Shown here: in pieces, positions 1 to 5,068 of the stretch
Numbering within the stretch: position 1 is the stretch's first letter
Layout of the letters: each line of letters opens with the position of its first letter
NCBI GenBank assembly: GCA_017529085.1
Contig: JAFXOC010000315.1
Span: 1-6,834, forward strand
DNA from: Selenomonadaceae bacterium
GTDB taxonomy: Bacteria > Bacillota > Negativicutes > Selenomonadales > Selenomonadaceae
DNA: 6,834 nucleotides
Direction of reading: 5' to 3'
Made by a program: the position numbers and the translations under genes
The notes under the pieces: model-generated
Database searches by the model: none
Told to the model about the DNA's origin: nothing
What the model saw: the letters and a program-made list of their open reading frames with translations, nothing else

Positions 1-125
1 AAGGAGCTTCGCCCCTCTGGACTCCCGTTTTTTTTATTTTTATTACGGGGGCAAGGGGCGATAGTCCCTTTGTAGAGTTCAGAGGACAAAACCCTTTAGT
101 TTGAGTTTGAGGGCGAAGCCCTCAA
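1..125. repeat. Non-coding inverted-repeat region downstream of PBP1A
   Basis: No reading frame of note lies here. Several complementary segments are visible. A perfect 8-bp hairpin with a 3-nt loop (107-114 with 118-125) sits just past the PBP1A stop. The 9-mer GCTTCGCCC at 6-14 recurs inverted at 111-119. CTCTGGACTC at 15-24 can pair with 75-84, with one G-U pair. CGCCCCT at 10-16 is the exact complement of 54-60, and CCCGT at 24-28 of 45-49. These pairings are partly mutually exclusive. The hairpin next to the stop could help end PBP1A transcription, but it lacks a U-tract in that direction. The T-run at 28-35 following a GC-rich stretch could instead be the terminator of a rightward gene ending before the window. 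The pattern resembles a dispersed palindromic intergenic repeat; copy number cannot be judged from here. Confidence 0.5.
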
Positions 126-128
126 TAA

Positions 129-2288
129 TCACTCGCTTTTAGATACTCCGCCGCCGGGAGTCGGCGCATTTCCTGGGGGTTCCGGCGCAGGCTGAGGCGT
201 TGGGGGTGGCGCGGAAGGCGCGCGCGTTTCCGTTCTGCTGTTATCGGAAGGCGCTCTTTCTGTTTCGCCTTCTACGTCTCCATCTCTTGAAGGCGGCGCG
301 GTCTCGACGTTACCCTGATTTTGCTCGTTTGGCTTTTTATTTTTGTCGGTTTCCTTTTTATTATTGTCGCCTTTCTTATTGTTGTCCTTAATTTCCCCTA
401 TTCTGCCCCGTTTTTCGGCAACTACCCCGTGGAAATTATGCGGTGGCGTGGTTTCAAGCGCTTTTTTCATAAAACTTGCCCAGATTTGCGCAGGTTGGTT
501 GCCGCCTCCCATACCGCCCAACGAAACATTGTTGTCCTGACCTATCCAAACCCCCGCCACTAAATCGGGAGTATATCCAACGAACCAAGCGTCGTGATAA
601 TCGCTTGTGGTGCCGGTCTTTCCCGCGGCAGGTCTGCCGATTTTCGCTCTTGTCCCCGTGCCGTGATCAATAACTCCCATCAGCATACTCGTAAGCTCCG
701 CCGCGCTTTCTTCGCTTATAACGGTCTTTGGCTTCGGCTCCGCTTCGTCTATTATTTTGCCGTTTCTGTCCAATACGCGAATTATCGCAATCGGCGCAAC
801 GTGTACGCCGCGATTTGCAAAGGTGCCATACGCGCTGGTAAGTTCCAGCGGCGTCACGCCCTTGGTGAGACCGCCTAACGCAGTCGCAAGGTTTCTGTCG
901 TTTTGCGCTCCGTCCAACACGAAGGTTGTGATACCCATTTCCTGCGCATAGTATATGGGTTTATCCATACCAAGCTTTTGCGCTATCTTCACCGTAGGCA
1001 CATTTAACGAAAGCTCCGCCGTAAGCCTTAACGAGACCTTGCCTCTAAAGGTTCTGTCGTAATTCTGCGGCGACCAATCTCCGATTTTTACCGGACTGTC
1101 GTCTATTACGGTTGAAGGCATATAATTATTCTCAAGCGCCGCCGCAAATACGAAGGGTTTAAACGCCGAACCGGGTTGACGCACAGCCATTGTGGCTCTG
1201 TTAAATTGGTCCGTTCCTCGTCCGCCTATCATGGCTTTTATATATCCCGTCTTCGGATCGATGGCGACAAGCGCCCCTTGCGGCTGATCGATTCCGTTCG
1301 CGTCGGTGCGAAATCTCGGCAAAAGTTTCATCGCAGCTTCCGCCGCTTTTTGCATATCGGGATCTATGGTCGTATATATTTTCAAACCTTCCTTATATAC
1401 GGCGTCCGCTCCGTATTTGTCTATCAAAAGCTGTGTTACATAATTTATGAAGTAGTTATCGCTTGAATTATCCGCCTTTTTCGAATGTACCAGTGGAAGC
1501 GCTTCCGTCTTTAACTTTGCCGCCTCTTGACGATTGACGTAGCCGTATTTTACCATCTGATCCAAAACGATTCCCTTGCGCTCCTGCGCCGCTTCCAAAT
1601 TATTAAAAGGCGAATAATAGTTGGGACTTTTTGGTATGCCCGCGAGCATCGCGCATTCGTTCAGGGTCAAATCCTCGACGTTCTTGTTAAAATACACCCT
1701 GGCCGCCGCCTGTACGCCGTAAGCTCCTTGACCGAAATATATCTGATTTAAATAAAGCTCCAGTATTTCCTGTTTCGTGTACTGTTTTTCAAGCTGTATC
1801 GCTAAGAAAACCTCCTGGATTTTTCTCTTTAGCGTCCGATCTTGAGTCAGATATGCGTTCTTTGCAAGCTGCTGAGTTATGGTAGAGCCGCCTTCCGACA
1901 CTCCGCCGCCCTTTATATTAGACCAAGCGGCTCTCAGTATGCCTTTTATATCCACCCCGTTATGTTCGTAAAAACGATTGTCCTCAACAGCCACAAAAGC
2001 GTCTTGCAAATATTTCGGCACCTTTGCAATCTTTACCGGTATACGATCTTCTTCAGCGTGAATTGTAGCGATTTCATTGCCGTTGATATCGTAAATCGTG
2101 GACGTTGCGGGAGGTCTTATATCGTTTGCCAGATCCGGCTTTGTATTCATGCTCGCCGTCAAAAAGCCGCCGATAACCCCCACCGTCATTACCAATATGA
2201 ATATAAAAATTATAAGAAGAATGCGCTTAATTATGCCAGCAGCATTCGATTTCTTCCTGCGTCTTTTGCCCCCGCTTGTCTCCGCCAT
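129..2288 (-). CDS. mrcA: Penicillin-binding protein 1A (class A, bifunctional)
   Basis: This bifunctional enzyme polymerises lipid II into glycan strands and cross-links their peptides on the outer face of the cytoplasmic membrane. The 719-residue protein has a basic cytoplasmic N-terminus (about 8-22) and one membrane anchor (about 20-43). A GT51 glycosyltransferase domain follows, with VEDNRFYEHNGVD at 101-113 (catalytic Glu102), GGSTITQQLAKN at 133-144 and ELYLNQIYFG at 177-186. The transpeptidase domain carries SAFK at 374-377 (nucleophile Ser374), SLN at 427-429 and KTGT at 557-560. All key residues are present. The linker between the domains is short, so the large OB insert of proteobacterial PBP1A appears absent, as in Firmicute enzymes (ponA is the alternative name). 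The last 85 or so residues are a low-complexity tail rich in Asn and Lys, then in Pro. I chose the ATG at 2288 over the one at 2294 because AAGGAGG abuts the latter directly. It is transcribed divergently from rpmE. Confidence 0.95.
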   Translation of the reverse strand: MAETSGGKRRRKKSNAAGIIKRILLIIFIFILVMTVGVIGGFLTASMNTKPDLANDIRPPATSTIYDINGNEIATIHAEEDRIPVKIAKVPKYLQDAFVAVEDNRFYEHNGVDIKGILRAAWSNIKGGGVSEGGSTITQQLAKNAYLTQDRTLKRKIQEVFLAIQLEKQYTKQEILELYLNQIYFGQGAYGVQAAARVYFNKNVEDLTLNECAMLAGIPKSPNYYSPFNNLEAAQERKGIVLDQMVKYGYVNRQEAAKLKTEALPLVHSKKADNSSDNYFINYVTQLLIDKYGADAVYKEGLKIYTTIDPDMQKAAEAAMKLLPRFRTDANGIDQPQGALVAIDPKTGYIKAMIGGRGTDQFNRATMAVRQPGSAFKPFVFAAALENNYMPSTVIDDSPVKIGDWSPQNYDRTFRGKVSLRLTAELSLNVPTVKIAQKLGMDKPIYYAQEMGITTFVLDGAQNDRNLATALGGLTKGVTPLELTSAYGTFANRGVHVAPIAIIRVLDRNGKIIDEAEPKPKTVISEESAAELTSMLMGVIDHGTGTRAKIGRPAAGKTGTTSDYHDAWFVGYTPDLVAGVWIGQDNNVSLGGMGGGNQPAQIWASFMKKALETTPPHNFHGVVAEKRGRIGEIKDNNKKGDNNKKETDKNKKPNEQNQGNVETAPPSRDGDVEGETERAPSDNSRTETRAPSAPPPTPQPAPEPPGNAPTPGGGVSKSE

Positions 2289-2294
2289 TGGCAT

Positions 2295-2301
2295 CCTCCT
2301 T
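2295..2301 (-). promoter_or_regulatory. Shine-Dalgarno site deciding the PBP1A start
   Basis: On the minus strand the sequence is AAGGAGG followed at once by ATG (2294), then six bases in all before a second ATG (2288). A spacing of zero is not usable and six is near optimal, so translation should begin at 2288 (protein starting MAETSGG). Confidence 0.8.
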
Positions 2302-2326
2302 GTTCGCTATAACACAACATTCTCAT

Positions 2327-2356
2327 ATTTTACTACTAAACTTACGCTTTTGGCAA
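2327..2356 (-). promoter_or_regulatory. Predicted sigma-A promoter of the PBP1A gene
   Basis: On the minus strand TTGCCA (2356-2351) and TAAAAT (2332-2327) are separated by 18 bases, and lie about 40 bases upstream of the PBP1A start. Both hexamers are close to consensus. The assignment is by pattern only. Confidence 0.6.
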
Positions 2357-2383
2357 TATATTATTTTTGTTTTCTATAAGTAA

Positions 2384-2409
2384 AAGCGGAGCTTTTTTAT
2401 TTTCCGCTT
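2384..2409. repeat. 7-bp inverted repeat overlapping the rpmE -35 region
   Basis: AAGCGGA (2384-2390) and TCCGCTT (2403-2409) are perfect complements separated by 12 T-rich bases. The right arm overlaps the first two bases of the rpmE -35 hexamer. It could be an operator, or a remnant of a terminator hairpin. No upstream rightward gene exists for it to terminate, so a regulatory reading is slightly favoured but unproven. Confidence 0.3.
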
Positions 2410-2437
2410 GCCAAACGTTTATGATATATGCTAAAAT
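2408..2437 (+). promoter_or_regulatory. Predicted sigma-A promoter of rpmE
   Basis: TTGCCA (2408-2413) and TAAAAT (2432-2437) are separated by 18 bases, with a TG at 2429-2430 forming an extended -10. Transcription would start near 2444, giving a leader of about 105 nt before the rpmE start codon. Confidence 0.65.
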
Positions 2438-2443
2438 AGCAAG

Positions 2444-2549
2444 CGTATTCCACGCGTGGCGTGGGATTCCACTTTAGCCTTTCAGGCATAACCAAGGAGA
2501 AGCTTATTTTCCTTGTATCTATCCATACGGAGAAAGTGAGGTTTTTTTC
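2444..2549 (+). promoter_or_regulatory. Structured 5' leader of rpmE, candidate L31 autoregulatory leader
   Basis: The leader can form three successive hairpins. The first pairs 2447-2455 with 2459-2467 (nine pairs, one G-U, loop GTG). The second pairs GCCT 2477-2480 with AGGC 2484-2487. The third pairs 2493-2501 with 2507-2515 (nine pairs, one G-U, loop GCTTA). In addition CACTTT at 2470-2475 is the exact complement of AAAGTG at 2533-2538. That helix would enclose the second and third hairpins and reach the start of the ribosome binding site (GAGG, 2538-2541). Ribosomal protein leaders for L31 have been described in several bacterial groups. That this one binds L31 and blocks translation is my inference. 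Confidence 0.5.
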
Positions 2550-2747
2550 ATGAAGGAAGGAATTCATCCCGAGTTTTTCGAAGCGAAAGTGACTTGCGGT
2601 TGCGGCAACACTTTTACCACCGGTTCCACCAAAAAGGAACTTAGAGTCGACGTTTGCTCAAAATGCCATCCGTTCTTCACCGGTCGTCAAAGAGATGTAG
2701 CAGCCGGCGGCAGAATCGAAAAGTTTAAAAAGCGTTATAAAAAGTAA
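2550..2747 (+). CDS. rpmE: 50S ribosomal protein L31, zinc-binding type
   Basis: Small protein of the large ribosomal subunit that contributes to the bridge with the 30S subunit. The 65-residue product begins with the family signature MKEGIHPEF and carries four cysteines in the pattern CxC (16, 18) and CxxC (36, 39). These mark the zinc-containing (C+) form rather than the zinc-free paralog. The HPFFTG motif (40-45) is also typical. GAGG at 2538-2541 lies eight bases before the ATG. The gene has its own promoter, a folded leader and a strong terminator, so it can be expressed as a single-gene transcript. Because it uses the zinc form, a second zinc-free L31 gene elsewhere in the genome is possible but cannot be inferred from this window. 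Confidence 0.97.
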   Translation: MKEGIHPEFFEAKVTCGCGNTFTTGSTKKELRVDVCSKCHPFFTGRQRDVAAGGRIEKFKKRYKK

Positions 2748-2748
2748 G

Positions 2749-2776
2749 AATCTCCCCCATGCGGGGGGATTTTTTT
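2749..2776 (+). terminator. Rho-independent terminator of rpmE
   Basis: The hairpin starts two bases after the rpmE stop. CCCCC (2754-2758) pairs with GGGGG (2763-2767) across the loop ATGC. It can extend through AATC/GATT around one bulged T. A run of seven T residues (2770-2776) follows. The ribosome binding site of the next gene begins at the very next base. Confidence 0.85.
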
Positions 2777-2782
2777 AGAGGT
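2777..2782 (+). promoter_or_regulatory. Shine-Dalgarno site deciding the start at 2789
   Basis: AGAGGT lies six bases before the ATG at 2789. The earlier in-frame ATG at 2759 falls in the loop of the rpmE terminator hairpin and has no ribosome binding site, so it is rejected. Confidence 0.75.
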
Positions 2783-2788
2783 AAACTT

Positions 2789-3580
2789 ATGAGGAAAATT
2801 TTTTTGATTCTTAGTGTTTTGCTTCTCGTAATTTTTACGGAGAATTTTTCTGAAGCATCACCAAAAGATGATTTGCAAGCTTCTTACGAAAAAATGAGAA
2901 CCGTCAAAAACGGTAGGCTAACCCTTAATCTTACAGGACATATTTTTAACAAGGAGGCAAAACTCATAATTAATTCCGATTTTTCCCTAAAACCTAAATT
3001 TGCCGCCGTAGGCAATATGAAAATCGCCAAAAAAACATATTCCTTTTTTATCGAGGATTCCTATGATAGCTATACCCTTCACTATAAGGAAAGAAAAGAT
3101 AAGAATTGGAATAAGAATACATTTAAAAAAGAGGATTTCGACAGACAGCAAAATCCCGATATGAAGACCATAGACAAATTAAGGTACCCCAAAGGATATA
3201 TGGCGGAAGGCGAATCCGTTGATTTTAAGGACGGCAAATATTACGTAACCATTTCCCCCGATAAGGTAGTTGCGGCTCTGACAGAGATTGTGGAGCGACA
3301 TGGAAAGGATACGGAGAGCATAGAAAGGACTAAAAAACTTTTTAGCGGTCTTTCTCCTGTAATAGCGGAAATACGTTTGAATAAGGAAGGCTTTGTAAAA
3401 GAGGGAAAATTTGAACTGACTCCCCTGATAAAGGAGGTAAAAGAGAAGATAGCCGCTGACGAGAAAATAGCGAAAAAAACGAAACGCTTGGTAGCGGCTG
3501 CTTACAGCGATGCGACAATAAAATTCACTTTATCGGATTTAGATAATGTGGAAGTTGTTCGTCCGTCAAATGAAAAATAA
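2789..3580 (+). CDS. Predicted secreted protein of unknown function (paralog A)
   Basis: Not a protein I recognise by name. The 263-residue product has a Lys/Arg-led hydrophobic signal peptide (about 1-23, likely cleaved after SEA) and no lipobox cysteine, so it should be a soluble exported protein. The mature part starts PKDDLQASYEKM (25-36). It is Lys-rich and alternates hydrophobic and charged residues like an all-beta fold, with DFSLKP at 64-69 and a YTLHYK...NW segment near 95-107. This layout recalls LolA/LppX-like or DUF6612-type exported proteins that bind lipid or act as envelope chaperones. That is a weak, shape-based suggestion. The gene downstream is a diverged paralog sharing all these landmarks. 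No promoter fits between it and the rpmE terminator, so it may depend on readthrough from rpmE or on a promoter inside that gene. Confidence 0.85.
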   Translation: MRKIFLILSVLLLVIFTENFSEASPKDDLQASYEKMRTVKNGRLTLNLTGHIFNKEAKLIINSDFSLKPKFAAVGNMKIAKKTYSFFIEDSYDSYTLHYKERKDKNWNKNTFKKEDFDRQQNPDMKTIDKLRYPKGYMAEGESVDFKDGKYYVTISPDKVVAALTEIVERHGKDTESIERTKKLFSGLSPVIAEIRLNKEGFVKEGKFELTPLIKEVKEKIAADEKIAKKTKRLVAAAYSDATIKFTLSDLDNVEVVRPSNEK

Positions 3581-3589
3581 ATTATTCAA

Positions 3590-3677
3590 GGGCATCTCAA
3601 AAAACTTATTTTTTATAACTCCCCTCCCCTGCAAGTCGGGGAGGCTTCAGAGAATTATGAGGTTTTTAGAGGTTCCC
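3590..3677. mobile_element. MITE-like 88-bp element with terminal inverted repeats
   Basis: The ends are imperfect inverted repeats. Position 3590-3607 pairs with 3660-3677 in 16 of 18 positions, counting two G-U pairs, with mismatches at 3593/3674 and 3599/3668. Each end begins GGG and contains CTC followed by an A-run. A GC-rich stem sits in the middle: CCTCCCC (3623-3629) with GGGGAGG (3638-3644), loop of eight. The tetranucleotide TCAA flanks both sides (3586-3589 and 3678-3681), as a 4-bp target-site duplication would. There is no coding capacity, so a transposase would have to act from elsewhere. If transcribed, the whole unit folds into one long hairpin lying between the two paralogs. 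Other copies in the genome would settle its nature. Confidence 0.55.
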
Positions 3678-3696
3678 TCAAACTTTAACAAAAATT

Positions 3697-3702
3697 GGAG
3701 GT
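3697..3702 (+). promoter_or_regulatory. Shine-Dalgarno site deciding the start at 3707
   Basis: GGAGGT lies four bases before the ATG at 3707. A possible upstream TTG start at 3695 overlaps this same site and would have no ribosome binding site of its own, so it is rejected. The site lies outside the MITE-like element, about 20 bases beyond its right end. Confidence 0.85.
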
Positions 3703-3706
3703 AACT

Positions 3707-4612
3707 ATGAAACAGTTTAGGCTTGTGACCGCAATAACGGCGGTTTTTATGTTTTTGTTTATGGCGGCGACGTTTGCTGCGCCAAAAGATGATCTTAACG
3801 CATCCTTTAAAGCGATGGAAAACGTAAAAAGTGCCAGAGGCGAGGTAGTTGCGAAAGTAAAATTTATGGGAGGGACTTATGAGGCAACGTCTACCTTTGA
3901 TTTGAGTTTAAAACCCATATTATTTGGCAACGGCGTTATGCAGCTAAAGGCGCCGGATGATAAAACAAACCAAATATCCGTCAACAACTACGAGTTTTAT
4001 TTGGACGAGGACAACAAGGACTTTACCTTATATTATGCGGAGAAAGGCAAGAACGATTGGAGCAAAATAACTACGAAAAAAGATGCCACTCCAAATGAAA
4101 TTTCGGCGGAAGATATAAAGGCGATGAAGGATTTTCACTCTCTTGACAACGAGTTTGTGACTGTAAGTTACGGGCAAACAAAAAAGCCTAACACCAAAAC
4201 CTATGATTTGATGTTAGACACAGGCGCGATGTTAAGTCTTGTGGCATCCGTCGCAAAGACTAACGCCAAACCCGAAGAGGCAAGCAATTTAGAGGCGCTT
4301 GAACAGTTCGCAAAGACCATGTCGCCGATAAAATATGTGATAACGATTCCAAAAGAAAACAATGAAATAGAGTGCTTTTTAGACCTCACGCCCACGGTAA
4401 GGGAGATTGGCGCCGCAGTATTAAAGAGCGAAACCATAGAGCCCATGACAAAAGCGATGATAAACGTTGCGTTAAACGATGCGGAAGTCACGATAAACTT
4501 TAAGGGAACGAAGTTCGACAAGGCGGCGGCAAAAAAGGTTTCCGATAATGTAAAGAAGAACGCAAAAGAATCTTCCGCAAAGAATAACGATAATAAAACT
4601 AACGAACAGTAA
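3707..4612 (+). CDS. Predicted secreted protein of unknown function (paralog B)
   Basis: Function not recognised. The 301-residue product has a clear signal peptide (1-24) with an Ala-x-Ala-type cleavage site in ATFA-APKDD and no lipobox cysteine. The mature start PKDDLNASFKAM (26-37) matches paralog A at eight of twelve positions. Further shared landmarks are DLSLKP (65-70), a YEFYLDE...FTLYY...DWSK segment (95-120), a central helix-rich part, MSPI near 205, LTP at 227-229 and NDAEVTINF (257-265). The two proteins are therefore homologous along their length, with B about 40 residues longer. Part of that is a Lys/Asn/Ser-rich C-terminal tail (about 272-301) absent from A. A LolA/LppX-like beta fold is possible but unproven. 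Its own strong ribosome binding site follows the MITE-like element. No promoter or terminator is obvious, so it may be cotranscribed with A and read toward the tRNAs. Confidence 0.88.
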   Translation: MKQFRLVTAITAVFMFLFMAATFAAPKDDLNASFKAMENVKSARGEVVAKVKFMGGTYEATSTFDLSLKPILFGNGVMQLKAPDDKTNQISVNNYEFYLDEDNKDFTLYYAEKGKNDWSKITTKKDATPNEISAEDIKAMKDFHSLDNEFVTVSYGQTKKPNTKTYDLMLDTGAMLSLVASVAKTNAKPEEASNLEALEQFAKTMSPIKYVITIPKENNEIECFLDLTPTVREIGAAVLKSETIEPMTKAMINVALNDAEVTINFKGTKFDKAAAKKVSDNVKKNAKESSAKNNDNKTNEQ

Positions 4613-4615
4613 CCG

Positions 4616-4638
4616 TTTTTCACAAAATTTTTCACAAA
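4616..4638. repeat. Two direct copies of TTTTTCACAAA
   Basis: TTTTTCACAAA occurs at 4616-4626 and again at 4628-4638, a 12-base period, between the stop of paralog B and the tRNA promoter. A looser echo (CTTTACAAA, 4652-4660) overlaps the -35 box. The A/T tracts could act as an UP element for the tRNA promoter or as a protein-binding site. Confidence 0.45.
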
Positions 4639-4652
4639 TCGTAAAAAAACAC

Positions 4653-4681
4653 TTTACAAAAACGATTTATTCGTTTATAAT
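4653..4681 (+). promoter_or_regulatory. Strong predicted promoter of the tRNA cluster
   Basis: TTTACA (4653-4658) and a perfect TATAAT (4676-4681) are separated by the ideal 17 bases. Transcription would begin near 4688, leaving a leader of about 43 nt before the first tRNA. A 7-bp inverted repeat, AAATCGT (4636-4642) with ACGATTT (4662-4668), straddles the -35 box and may be an operator or coincidence. Confidence 0.8.
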
Positions 4682-4730
4682 CTTTTATTGTCAGCGGTTG
4701 ATGATTTCAGTCGCCGAGAAAATTTAATAT

Positions 4731-4806
<76 letters not shown>

Positions 4807-4807
4807 A

Positions 4808-4883
4808 GCTGATGTAGCTCAGTCGGTAGAGCGTATCCTTGGTAAGGATAAGGTCACCGGTTCAATCCCGGTCATCAGCTCCA
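4808..4883 (+). tRNA. tRNA-Thr (GGT)
   Basis: Acceptor stem GCTGATG pairs perfectly with CATCAGC, with discriminator T and encoded CCA. The anticodon stem TATCC/GGATA holds the loop TTGGTAA, giving anticodon GGT, which reads ACC and ACT threonine codons. The T-arm is ACCGG-TTCAATC-CCGGT. It is the middle member of the cluster. Confidence 0.96.
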
Positions 4884-4888
4884 TTTTT

Positions 4889-4965
4889 GGCGGCATAGCT
4901 CAGTTGGCTAGAGCATACGGTTCATACCCGTAGTGTCCGGAGTTCAAATCTCTGTGCCGCCACCA
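4889..4965 (+). tRNA. Elongator tRNA-Met (CAT)
   Basis: Acceptor stem GGCGGCA pairs perfectly with TGCCGCC, with discriminator A and encoded CCA. The anticodon stem TACGG/CCGTA holds the loop TTCATAC, giving CAT. The perfect first pair excludes an initiator. The body closely resembles Bacillus elongator tRNA-Met from memory. A tRNA-Ile2 with lysidine-modified CAT is less likely because its acceptor and anticodon stems differ. Five T residues separate it from tRNA-Thr. Confidence 0.92.
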
Positions 4966-4973
4966 GAAATTAC

Positions 4974-4996
4974 AACCCCCTTTCGGGGGTTTTTTT
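4974..4996 (+). terminator. Rho-independent terminator of the tRNA cluster
   Basis: AACCCCC (4974-4980) pairs with GGGGGTT (4985-4991) across the tetraloop TTTC. T residues run unbroken from 4990 to 4996. It begins eight bases after the last tRNA. On the opposite strand the hairpin lacks a U-tract, so it should work in the rightward direction only. Confidence 0.92.
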
Positions 4997-5068
4997 GTTG
5001 TGCAGACACATCAATAAATATTGTGTTCTTCGTGGCTCTCCCTCCGACCTTCGGGCGCCTCCCTCTCT

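Noticed and set aside
1842..2312. Rightward open frame (156 codons) opposite the PBP1A N-terminal half
   Set aside because: Shadow of the PBP1A gene, with a composition (Cys, His, Tyr, Arg scattered) unlike a folded protein.
2391..2402. AAAAGC-GGA-GCTTTT followed by T residues as a rightward terminator
   Set aside because: No rightward gene lies upstream to be terminated and the stem is weak and AT-rich. The overlapping 7-bp inverted repeat is the better description.
4201..4635. Leftward open frame (144 codons) opposite paralog B
   Set aside because: Antisense to a convincing secreted-protein gene. Its hydrophobic Ser/Phe/Ala-rich product is what reverse reading of Lys/Asp/Ala-rich coding sequence produces.
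4636..4668. 7-bp inverted repeat as a terminator for paralog B
   Set aside because: The loop would be 19 nt, the stem is AT-rich and no clean T-run follows. It also overlaps the tRNA promoter, so it is noted there instead.
4889..4965. tRNA-Ile2 with lysidine-modified CAT anticodon
   Set aside because: Acceptor and anticodon stems match Bacillus-type elongator tRNA-Met much better than the tRNA-Ile2 I recall.
5033..5068. Pyrimidine-rich stretch with short CCGA/TCGG pairing after ispA
   Set aside because: The stem is only four pairs and no U-tract follows on the leftward strand, so I do not call a terminator; it may be part of a dispersed repeat.
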